This document shows positions 9,806 through 16,752 of a stretch of DNA of 64,000 bases, one piece after another. The notes under the pieces are model-generated. The model searched no databases, was not told the DNA's origin, and worked only from the letters and a program-made list of their open reading frames with translations. The position numbers were made by a program, and so were the translations under genes. Where the stretch lies: assembly GCF_010730055.1 (NCBI RefSeq), contig NZ_AP022575.1, positions 2,294,001 through 2,358,000 of the forward strand, given 5' to 3'. The DNA is from Mycobacterium shinjukuense. Its GTDB lineage: Bacteria; Actinomycetota; Actinomycetes; Mycobacteriales; Mycobacteriaceae. How positions within the stretch are numbered: the first letter of the stretch is position 1; each line of letters begins with the position of its first letter.

Positions 9806-11361
9806 TGACCGCATCCGGCGGGGCATCCGACGGCGTGCGCAGCGCCGACGGGCCGTCCGATGCCCGGCATTCCCAAGCCGACACCGCGCTGCCCGGCACG
9901 GTATGCGTCCCCGGCGCGGGTGCGGCGGTGGGTCAGCACGCCGGCGTCGGCGATCAGATGGTGCGGCGCGGCGCCGGTGACCGCCGTGGTGATGACGTCA
10001 CCGGGACGCACCCGCTGTTCGCCGGCCGTGAAGTGCACCAGGCGACCGTCGCGCGCCCGCCCGCTCATTCGCGCGGTGGCGGTGTCCTTGCGTCCCTCGC
10101 CGGTGGCCACCAGCACCTCGACGGTGTGCCCGACCAGGGCGCGGTTGGCCTCCAGGGAGATTCGTTCCTGCAGCGCGACGAGGCGTTCATAGCGTTCCTG
10201 CACAACGGCTTTCGGCAGTTGTCCGTCGAATTTGGCGGCCGGTGTCCCGGGCCGTTTGGAGTATTGGAAGGTGAATGCGGCCGCGAAGCGGGCCTGCCGC
10301 ACCACGTCCAGGGTGGCCTCGAAGTCCTTTTCGGTCTCCCCGGGGAAGCCCACGATCAGGTCGGTGGTGATGGCGGCGTGCGGCATGGCCGCCCGCACCC
10401 GCTTGATGATGCCGAGATAGCGCTCGGCGCGGTAGGACCGCCGCATCGCGCGCAGCACCCGGTCGGATCCGGACTGTAGCGGCATGTGCAGCGCGGGGCA
10501 GACGTTGGGCGTCTGCGCCATCGCGTCGATGACGTCGTCGGTGAACTCGGCCGGGTGCGGGGAGGTGAACCGCACCCGCTCCAGCCCGTCGATGCGTCCG
10601 CAGGCCCGCAGCAGCTCGGCGAAAGCGCCCCGGTTGCGGGGCAATTCGGGGTCGGCGAAGGAGACCCCGTAGGAGTTGACGTTTTGGCCCAGCAGGGTGA
10701 CTTCGAGCACACCGGCATCCACCAGTGACCGGACCTCGGCCAGGATGTCGGCCGGAGCACGATCGACCTCTTTGCCCCGCAACGACGGAACGATGCAGAA
10801 GGTGCAGCTGTTGTTACAGCCCACGGAGATGGAAACCCAAGCGGCATAAGCAGATTCGCGTGCGCTGGGCAGCGACGACGGAAACTGCTGCAGCGCTTCG
10901 GCGATTTCGATCTGGGCAACCTTGTTGTGCCGGGCCCGCTCCAGCAACGTGGGCAGCGACCCGATGTTGTGGGTGCCGAAGACGACGTCGACCCACGGCG
11001 CCCTGCGCAGCACGGCGTCGCGGTCCTTTTGAGCCAGGCAGCCACCGACGGCGATCTGCATGTCCGGATTGCTGCGCTTGCGGGGGGCCAAGTGGCTGAG
11101 GTTGCCGTACAGCTTGTTGTCGGCGTTCTCGCGGACCGCGCAGGTGTTGAACACCACCACATCGGCCTCGGCGCCCTCGGCCGCCCGCCGGTAGCCCGCC
11201 GCTTCCAGCAGGCCCGCCAGCCGCTCGGAGTCGTGGACGTTCATCTGGCAGCCGAAGGTGCGGACCCGATAGGTGCGCGCCGATGCCCGCCGCGCGGGCG
11301 CGGCGGCGCCGTCGCCGGTCACGCCCGCGGCCGCGGCGTCTTGCGCCACCATCGAAGTCAC
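9802..11361 (-). CDS. miaB: tRNA methylthiotransferase MiaB
   Basis: A radical-SAM enzyme that adds a methylthio group at C2 of i6A37, acting on the MiaA product. The N-terminal UPF0004 domain supplies three Fe-S cysteines (RTFGCQMNVHDSE, FNTCAVREN, VGGCLAQ). The radical-SAM CxxxCxxC motif is VGCNNSCTFCIVPS, with downstream HMPLQSGS and LIVGFPGET motifs, and a C-terminal TRAM-like domain follows. The start is uncertain: GTG 11361 gives about 519 residues close to the mycobacterial length, ATG 11352 is three codons further in, and the frame stays open to 11538. The C-terminus runs past the TRAM domain with a tail of unclear role. Confidence 0.95.
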   Translation of the reverse strand: MTSMVAQDAAAAGVTGDGAAAPARRASARTYRVRTFGCQMNVHDSERLAGLLEAAGYRRAAEGAEADVVVFNTCAVRENADNKLYGNLSHLAPRKRSNPDMQIAVGGCLAQKDRDAVLRRAPWVDVVFGTHNIGSLPTLLERARHNKVAQIEIAEALQQFPSSLPSARESAYAAWVSISVGCNNSCTFCIVPSLRGKEVDRAPADILAEVRSLVDAGVLEVTLLGQNVNSYGVSFADPELPRNRGAFAELLRACGRIDGLERVRFTSPHPAEFTDDVIDAMAQTPNVCPALHMPLQSGSDRVLRAMRRSYRAERYLGIIKRVRAAMPHAAITTDLIVGFPGETEKDFEATLDVVRQARFAAAFTFQYSKRPGTPAAKFDGQLPKAVVQERYERLVALQERISLEANRALVGHTVEVLVATGEGRKDTATARMSGRARDGRLVHFTAGEQRVRPGDVITTAVTGAAPHHLIADAGVLTHRRTRAGDAYRAGQRGVGLGMPGIGRPVGAAHAVGCPAGCGQ

Positions 11362-11749
11362 GGGGCCATGGTACGGCGACCGGGGGGTGCGCGGCTCATC
11401 GGAGGGGATCGCCTCCACGGGCCTTATGGTGTTTCGCGGTATGGTCTTGCTCGGCCAGGCGTTGTCCTGCTGCCCGACGGCTAGGGCGGCGGGGACGCCC
11501 TGGACACGGTGGCCGATCGTGGTGGTTTCACTGCACACCAGCTCGATGAGGTCCGCGACGCACGAGGGGTAATCGCGTCATCACCGACACTGTGGCTCGC
11601 TTGCCTCTGAAACATCGCTTATGCCACGCCCCTGCGGACACGTTTCACCATCGGCGTGCACCGCTGATTGGACCAGGCTTGTCAGAGCCGCTGTCTAGCA
11701 TCTGGGACCGGGTGCTCAGCACGGACAAACGTCATGAAGGGAATCGATA
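11362..11749. other. Intergenic region upstream of the DUF5131 gene
   Basis: About 390 bp between the divergent miaB and DUF5131 genes. The right part holds the RecA-NDp-like promoter described separately. GC content drops visibly towards the right, marking the edge of the low-GC island. No gene or repeat is supported. Confidence 0.6.
11679..11701 (+). promoter_or_regulatory. RecA-NDp / PafBC-type DNA-damage promoter motif
   Basis: The sequence reads TTGTCAGAG, then 8 bases, then TAGCAT. The published mycobacterial LexA-independent damage promoter is tTGTCRgtg-N8-TAnnnT; every capital position matches, and two of the three weaker lower-case g/t/g positions match. It lies 48 bp upstream of the DUF5131 ATG, a reasonable leader length. 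The same motif form occurs upstream of recA in this window. Confidence 0.75.
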
Positions 11750-12604
11750 ATGTCGGATCGCTCAGCGATCGAATGGACAGAGGCAACTTGGAACCCGGTC
11801 ACCGGATGCGACCGTGTATCGCCGGGATGCGACCACTGCTACGCAATGACGTTAGCGAAGCGGCTAAAGGCGATGGGCTCCCACAAGTATCAAACCGATG
11901 GTGACCCCAGAACCTCCGGTCCGGGATTTGGCGTCACCATCCATCCCCGGAGTCTTGACGAGCCGTTCCGGTGGCGAAGCCCCCGCAAGGTGTTCGTGAA
12001 CTCGATGGCGGATCTATTTCACGCCAGGGTGGAGCTCTCGTTCATTAGGGAAGTGTTCGACGTGATGCGAGCTACACCACAGCACACTTACCAGATCTTG
12101 ACCAAGCGCAGCCTGCGACTGCGTCGCCTCGCTCACAAGTTGGAGTGGCCGTCGAATGTTTGGATGGGGGTGTCGGTGGAAAATGTCGACGCCTTCCGCC
12201 GTATCGAGGACCTACGACAGGTGCCCGCAGCAGTAAGGTTCCTCTCCTGCGAGCCATTACTCGGGCCCCTGGACGGAATAAATCTAGGTTCGATTGATTG
12301 GGTTATCGCCGGAGGCGAATCGGGTCCGAATTTCCGCCCGATCGATCCACAATGGGTTCGTCATATTCGCGATGCCTGCGCTGCCGCTGATGTCCCATTC
12401 TTCTTCAAGCAATGGGGTGGTAGAACGCCAAAGGCATTTGGGCGCGAACTGGACGGACGTTGTTGGGATGAAATGCCGCTGATTGAGATTAGAAACCCGG
12501 ATCCTCGGACCACCAGCCGCTTGTACGCGGATCCCATGTTGGCGACGGCACCCACAGAATCTGCCCAGCGTTCGAATCCTGGACAGCTAGTTCGTCAACG
12601 CTGA
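11750..12604 (+). CDS. DUF5131 / Gp37-Gp68 family protein with three-Cys motif
   Basis: A 284-residue member of the phage Gp37/Gp68 (DUF5131) family. The signature is TWNPVTGCDRVSPGCDHCYA, with cysteines at 20, 27 and 30 (CX6CX2C), followed by KVFVNSMADLFH, YQILTKRS, WMGVSVEN, FLSCEPLLGPL, IAGGESG and FFKQWGG blocks. The family is related to radical-SAM-like proteins, but the spacing is not the canonical CX3CX2C. Biochemical activity is unknown. Its family partner TcmP is encoded convergently just downstream, and the last 116 bp overlap the 3' end of tcmP. GC is clearly lower than in flanking genes. M. tuberculosis has a counterpart at this locus (Rv2734). The upstream damage-type promoter suggests induction by DNA damage. 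Confidence 0.9.
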   Translation: MSDRSAIEWTEATWNPVTGCDRVSPGCDHCYAMTLAKRLKAMGSHKYQTDGDPRTSGPGFGVTIHPRSLDEPFRWRSPRKVFVNSMADLFHARVELSFIREVFDVMRATPQHTYQILTKRSLRLRRLAHKLEWPSNVWMGVSVENVDAFRRIEDLRQVPAAVRFLSCEPLLGPLDGINLGSIDWVIAGGESGPNFRPIDPQWVRHIRDACAAADVPFFFKQWGGRTPKAFGRELDGRCWDEMPLIEIRNPDPRTTSRLYADPMLATAPTESAQRSNPGQLVRQR

Positions 12605-13481
12605 ATAATCCCATCTCGCCACGGTCCTCGGACTCCTTCTGCTGTTTCGCGCTCTTGGCTTGCCGCATCATCTCTGGCTCCTTTTGAGCCGCCCGGTTGT
12701 ACAGGTGACGCATGATCGCATCGCCGGCCCAGTGATCGGTCGCGAACACCATGTCAAAGATTGTGACCTTATTGTGCATCTGCATGGGAATACGATGCGA
12801 ATACTTGTATCCCAGCTCATACTCCAGTTTGACGCGCATTAGATTAACCATCTCGGCACGGTAGGCAGGCGCAGTTAGATGATGGCGCCATCGCGCTGCC
12901 TGTATCCGCTTCCAATCCGCGTCTCCGTACATGCGGGTGACCTGCTCGATAAACAGTTCCGCGTTCGTGCCCTTCACGCCCCGCGCGATCATAGTGGGTG
13001 ACATCAACATCCATAGTTCGGTCTTGAGGTTACGAGGGTTCTGGCGAAAGGCGGCGATCTTATTGATCGTTTCCCAATGGACTTCAGCGGCCTGTTGGTC
13101 GATGAAAGCGAATGTGGGCGCCCACCGCCAAGGGCCTAGTTCGGCGAGTGTTTCATCGATTGTTACGTTGGAATCGCCGGCTACAACGCGGTACCTACCG
13201 TCACCGGGAAAGCGGGTCCGAAGGGCGACGTCCAATTCAGAGGCAAGCGGGTTAAGCTCGCAAAACCGGAGCCGCGTGAAAGGTGGATCAGCTTTCATAG
13301 CGATAAGAGAAGAGCCATCAAATTTCTCTCCCGTGTCGCGGTCTATGTTCTCGGGCTGGCCCGCCATCAAGTCGAGGTAGATTCGTTCACGGGAAGTCTG
13401 ACTAGCCCTGTTGAAGGCCGGGAGGTATCCGGCAAGTATCTCCAGTTTGTTTCGCGTCCAATATGACCATTCTCTAGCCAT
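12489..13481 (-). CDS. Three-Cys-motif partner protein TcmP
   Basis: A 330-residue TcmP-family protein (counterpart of Rv2735c). The N-terminus YWTRNKLEILAGYLPAF is typical of the family. A methyltransferase-like Rossmann pattern follows: IYLDLMAGQ (34-42), FCELN (73-77), VVAGDSN (99-105) and FAFIDQQA (124-131), so a SAM-binding fold is inferred, though the FIDP.G motif usual in TcmP reads FIDQQA here. The start lies 9 bp after recX, with an AAAGGGA ribosome-binding site overlapping the recX stop, so it is probably the third gene of a recA-recX-tcmP operon. Its 3' end overlaps the convergent DUF5131 gene by 116 bp. GC is lower than in neighbours. Molecular function is unknown. Confidence 0.88.
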   Translation of the reverse strand: MAREWSYWTRNKLEILAGYLPAFNRASQTSRERIYLDLMAGQPENIDRDTGEKFDGSSLIAMKADPPFTRLRFCELNPLASELDVALRTRFPGDGRYRVVAGDSNVTIDETLAELGPWRWAPTFAFIDQQAAEVHWETINKIAAFRQNPRNLKTELWMLMSPTMIARGVKGTNAELFIEQVTRMYGDADWKRIQAARWRHHLTAPAYRAEMVNLMRVKLEYELGYKYSHRIPMQMHNKVTIFDMVFATDHWAGDAIMRHLYNRAAQKEPEMMRQAKSAKQQKESEDRGEMGLFSVDELAVQDSNAGQILWVPSPTWDPRTSGWWSEDPGF

Positions 13482-13490
13482 CGAATCCCT

Positions 13491-14015
13491 TTAGACGCGC
13501 CGGCGTTCCCGCTCGGCGGCCAGCTCGGCGATAACCACCTCGCACGCCAAGGTCTGGCCATACCCGCGGCGGGCCAACATCGCCACCAGCCTGCGGCTCA
13601 CGCGTACGTCGTCGGTGCCGTCGCCGATCAGCGCCTCCCGCCGCAGCCTGGCCCGTACCAGCTTTTCCGCCCGCCCCCGTTCGGCACCGGCGTCGATGCC
13701 CCCGAGCACCGTGGTGATCACGTCGTCGTCGACGCCCTTGGCGTGCAGCTCGGCAGCCAACGCGCGCTTGCTCTTTCCCGCGTTCGCGCGCCTGGACTGA
13801 ACCCATTGTTCGGCGAAGTCGGTGTCATCCACCAGGCCAACGGCGGCCAGCCGATCCAATACCCGGTTGCTGATGTCTTCGGGGTAGCCGCGCTTGGCCA
13901 GCTGGCCGGCTAACTCGGCGCGGGTCCGTGATCGCGCGGTGAGCAGGCGCAGGCACAGTGCCCGCGCCTGCTTTTCGCGCTCAGAAGTCGACGGGGGCGG
14001 GCAGGACACCGTCAT
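13491..14015 (-). CDS. recX: RecA regulatory protein RecX
   Basis: A 174-residue all-helical RecX protein that binds RecA filaments and inhibits recombinase activity. Tandem three-helix modules are visible in ALCLRLLTARSRTRAELAGQL, GLVDDTDFAEQWVQSR and ELHAKGVDDDVITTVL. ATG 14015 (MTVSCPPPSTS) overlaps the recA 3' end by 35 bp, as in M. tuberculosis, giving tight translational coupling; an ATG four codons upstream is the alternative. Shared transcription with recA makes it damage-inducible. tcmP follows immediately. Confidence 0.95.
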   Translation of the reverse strand: MTVSCPPPSTSEREKQARALCLRLLTARSRTRAELAGQLAKRGYPEDISNRVLDRLAAVGLVDDTDFAEQWVQSRRANAGKSKRALAAELHAKGVDDDVITTVLGGIDAGAERGRAEKLVRARLRREALIGDGTDDVRVSRRLVAMLARRGYGQTLACEVVIAELAAERERRRV

Positions 14016-16137
14016 TTGAGGGGTCATCGGTCACCACTGCACCAATGCCAAGCTTTTCCTTGATCTTCTTCTCGATCTCGTTAGCCACGTCGACGTTCTC
14101 CACCAAGAAGTTGCGGGCATTTTCCTTGCCCTGGCCGAGCTGCTCGCCCTCGTAGGTGAACCAGGCACCCGACTTGCGGATGAGGCCCTGATCCACACCC
14201 ATGTCGATCAGCGAGCCCTCCCTGCTGATTCCCTTGCCGTAGAGGATGTCGAACTCGGCCTGCTTGAACGGCGGGCTGCACTTGTTCTTGACGACCTTGA
14301 CCCGGGTGCGGTTGCCGACCGCGTTGGTACCGTCCTTGATTGTCTCGACCCGCCGCACGTCCATGCGCACCGACGCGTAGAACTTCAACGCCTTTCCGCC
14401 CGTTGTCGTCTCGGGCGAATTGTGCACCATGACACCGTCGGCGAAATAGTTGTGCGAGTCCTCGACTTCGATATCGAAGCGACTCATGATGGGGTAATCA
14501 GTCTTTGATTCAATTTCGGTGACACGTGCCGGCATCAGCTCCATAGTTGGTTCGACGAACTGTGGCGTCACTATGCTGCGGCCACGGAACCGCGGCAACA
14601 ACTTGTACTCCATGCATGGCGCAATATACGGAGCCACTAGTTCCTGAAACTTCGCGGTGGCCGCAGTAGAGAACACCAACACCGCCTTGGCGGCCGCACC
14701 AGCCTTCCGCAGTCGTACATCCAGGCCGTAAGTGTCGTGCAGATAGTCACGAAGGCGCGCTTGCGAACCCTCGCTCATCGCCTCAACGCAGATCTCGATT
14801 CGCCCGCTTCCGCCTTGTGTGCGCTGCTGCAGGCCCTTAGAGCGGAGGCTAAACGAACCGTCGTCCATGTACCAGATCGCTAGCGACAATGGGGTGAGCC
14901 CCTTGAGGTACTCCTCGGAGAGGAACTTCTTTCCATCACCCAAATACACCGCGCTTCGCAACTCGTGAAGTTCCGCAAGCGGGGAAAAGTCAACAAACAC
15001 TGCGCCCTTGCTATTAACAGTGCGACTGTGTGGGATGTTCTCCAGCAGCGAGACTTTCCAATCAAGATATGCCGATTGCTGGGCTCCGTGTCCTATACGG
15101 AGCCGCGCGCTCTCGGAATCCTGTCGAACTGGCGGGGATAGGCATCCATCACCCATCAACGAACCCAACACGACTTCCCACTGCTGATCACTGAGCAGGC
15201 ATGGCTGTGCCATCATCACTCGATCGCCGACACGTATGTCTTCAGCTTCGCGCCAGCCAGCAGGGGTTCGGATGAGATGGTTGCGAGTCATCGCCAAGCT
15301 GGCGTGCCCACGCCCCGTCCCGCTTCCCGCTCGATCGACCTTGAAGTGCAGAAACTCTTCCGTTCTTCCGTTGTTAAACCAATTGGTTACCCTGCGCGGC
15401 ACAATTTTCCCGGACTCGAAGTCGTATGACATGACCTCGACGTCCATCTTCTGGTTCACAATCTTGCCGAGCTTCTCAATCGATCCGTCGGCCAGCGTGA
15501 CATTGGTGTACCAGGATCCGCACCCGAACATCACTCCGATCTTGTCCCGGAGCTGGTTGATGAAGATCGCCGTAGTGCCCGAATTATTCAGTGCGCCAGT
15601 CATTTTCCGCAACGCCTGGCTCATCAGCCGGGCTTGCAGCCCGACATGGCTGTCGCCCATCTCACCTTCGAGTTCCGCGCGCGGCACCAGCGCCGCCACC
15701 GAGTCGATGACCACGATGTCCAGCGCTCCCGAGCGGATCAGCATGTCGGCGATCTCGAGTGCCTGTTCCCCGGTGTCCGGCTGGCTGACCAGCAGGGAAT
15801 CGGTGTCGACACCGAGCTTCTTGGCATACTCCGGATCCAGCGCGTGTTCGGCGTCGATGAACGCCGCGACACCACCGGCGGCTTGGGCGTTAGCCACCGC
15901 GTGCAGGGCCACGGTGGTTTTACCCGAGGACTCCGGGCCGTATATCTCCACCACGCGGCCACGCGGCAGGCCGCCGATGCCCAGGGCAACGTCGAGTGCG
16001 ATGGATCCAGTCGGAATGACCGAGATCGGCTGACGCGCCTCGTCACCGAGGCGCATCACCGAACCTTTGCCGTAACTCTTCTCGATCTGGGCCACTGCCA
16101 GCTCGAGCGCTTTCTCCCGGTCGGGGGTTTGCGTCAT
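13981..16137 (-). CDS. recA: RecA recombinase precursor containing an intein
   Basis: A 718-residue precursor: RecA residues 1-205, an intein at 206-573 and RecA residues 574-718, giving a 350-residue mature recombinase after splicing. The Walker A motif is GPESSGKTT (67-75), Walker B is IVVIDSVAAL, and the C-extein resumes at SPETTTGGKALKF. RecA carries out homologous strand exchange and stimulates LexA cleavage. The insertion lies in the L2 DNA-binding loop after LRDKIGVMFG, the M. leprae-type site, not the M. tuberculosis site. Upstream are an SOS box and a RecA-NDp promoter; downstream are recX (35-bp overlap) and tcmP. Confidence 0.97.
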   Translation of the reverse strand: MTQTPDREKALELAVAQIEKSYGKGSVMRLGDEARQPISVIPTGSIALDVALGIGGLPRGRVVEIYGPESSGKTTVALHAVANAQAAGGVAAFIDAEHALDPEYAKKLGVDTDSLLVSQPDTGEQALEIADMLIRSGALDIVVIDSVAALVPRAELEGEMGDSHVGLQARLMSQALRKMTGALNNSGTTAIFINQLRDKIGVMFGCGSWYTNVTLADGSIEKLGKIVNQKMDVEVMSYDFESGKIVPRRVTNWFNNGRTEEFLHFKVDRAGSGTGRGHASLAMTRNHLIRTPAGWREAEDIRVGDRVMMAQPCLLSDQQWEVVLGSLMGDGCLSPPVRQDSESARLRIGHGAQQSAYLDWKVSLLENIPHSRTVNSKGAVFVDFSPLAELHELRSAVYLGDGKKFLSEEYLKGLTPLSLAIWYMDDGSFSLRSKGLQQRTQGGSGRIEICVEAMSEGSQARLRDYLHDTYGLDVRLRKAGAAAKAVLVFSTAATAKFQELVAPYIAPCMEYKLLPRFRGRSIVTPQFVEPTMELMPARVTEIESKTDYPIMSRFDIEVEDSHNYFADGVMVHNSPETTTGGKALKFYASVRMDVRRVETIKDGTNAVGNRTRVKVVKNKCSPPFKQAEFDILYGKGISREGSLIDMGVDQGLIRKSGAWFTYEGEQLGQGKENARNFLVENVDVANEIEKKIKEKLGIGAVVTDDPSNDGVLPAPVDF
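14419..15522 (-). mobile_element. RecA intein with LAGLIDADG homing endonuclease domain
   Basis: A 368-residue in-frame protein intron. Splicing residues are present: Cys206 at position 1, TRNHL in block B (284-288), the penultimate His572 and terminal Asn573 (VHN), then Ser574 as the +1 nucleophile. Two LAGLIDADG-type helices are visible, VVLGSLMGDG (about 322-331) and LAIWYMDDGSF (about 419-429), both keeping the acidic residue, so the endonuclease may be active. The length is close to the 365-residue M. leprae RecA intein as I recall it. Its GC content is below that of the RecA exteins. Confidence 0.95.
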
Positions 16138-16191
16138 GGTGCCTCTCCTGTGGTCGGTGTTCGATTGACCGGTATCGGTCGGTTGGCCGTG

Positions 16192-16214
16192 ACACTAGAG
16201 AAGGCCACCGACAA
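16192..16214 (-). promoter_or_regulatory. RecA-NDp promoter of recA
   Basis: On the minus strand this reads TTGTCGGTG, then 8 bases, then TAGTGT, a complete match to the LexA-independent mycobacterial damage promoter consensus. It lies 54 bp upstream of the recA ATG. Confidence 0.9.
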
Positions 16215-16245
16215 GTCGACTGCTCCGAATGATCACCACAGTAGC

Positions 16246-16259
16246 CGAACACCTGTTCG
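16246..16259. promoter_or_regulatory. SOS box (LexA site) upstream of recA
   Basis: CGAACACCTGTTCG fits the mycobacterial SOS box, GAAC-N4-GTTC with flanking C and G. It lies about 110 bp upstream of the recA start, beyond the RecA-NDp motif, so recA should have dual LexA-dependent and LexA-independent control. Confidence 0.88.
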
Positions 16260-16309
16260 ATTCAAGTGTGACACGCCGGGTGTGGCAATATCGGCTACCG
16301 AAACCGGCA

Positions 16310-16545
16310 ATGAACATCTCCGCGGCGCTGTCCGAAGTCTGCTCTTATGGCGGGTTCTTCGCGCTGACGGTGGGCGGGGACCCGGCGGGATGGCATCCGG
16401 TCGATCGGTCCTACGCTAACGGCCGCGCCGATCTGGTCGAGGCCACCGCCCAGCGCTACCACACCACCCAGTTGCGGGTCGGCGCCTCCCTGGTGCACCT
16501 CGGCCAGCCGCCCGGCTGTGGTCACCGGAGCAACCTCACCACCGA
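16310..16545 (+). pseudogene. Relic of an FhuF-like (2Fe-2S) ferric reductase gene
   Basis: From ATG 16310 the frame reads NISAALSEVCSYGG, GGDPAGWHPV and LRVGASLVHLG, which resembles the N-terminus of FhuF-like iron reductases of mycobacteria. After LVHLG the frame breaks; the expected continuation RLWSP is found in a shifted frame around 16520, and similarity then stops. I recognise the family from memory only. About two thirds of the gene, including the C-terminal Fe-S cysteines, is missing. Confidence 0.5.
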
Positions 16546-16742
16546 TCGCGGGGAACGTCGAAGTCGGCGCATAAAGCCCGCCAGACATCGCGGGGGTCAA
16601 CACCGTCCTCGATGGCCTGGGCAGGGGTACGACCGTCGAAGCCGGTCAGCACGTGATCGAGCAGCACCGATGAGCCATAAGCCGCCCCGAAGTGCAGGAC
16701 GACCCGCTCGTGGAACTCCGTCAGCCGCACGCCAGCCAACAT
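16536..16742 (-). CDS. DUF3046 small protein (Rv2738c-like)
   Basis: A 68-residue protein of the actinobacterial DUF3046 family: an N-terminal LTEFHERV, the central YGSSVLLDHVLTGFDGRTPAQAI, and the terminal DVWRALCADFDVP. It sits next to recA/recX in most mycobacteria. Function is unknown. It ends about 10 bp before the stop of the next upstream minus-strand gene, suggesting co-transcription with the glycosyltransferase. Confidence 0.85.
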   Translation of the reverse strand: MLAGVRLTEFHERVVLHFGAAYGSSVLLDHVLTGFDGRTPAQAIEDGVDPRDVWRALCADFDVPRDRW

Positions 16743-16752
16743 ACCCAGCGAG

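Noticed and set aside
11750..12604. Canonical radical-SAM enzyme
   Set aside because: The cysteine spacing is CX6CX2C, not CX3CX2C, so only a distant relationship is claimed.
11679..16259. Recent prophage or integrative element carrying DUF5131/TcmP
   Set aside because: The GC content is low and DUF5131 is a phage-associated family, but there is no integrase, attachment-site repeat or tRNA, and M. tuberculosis has the same two genes in the same place, so any acquisition is old.
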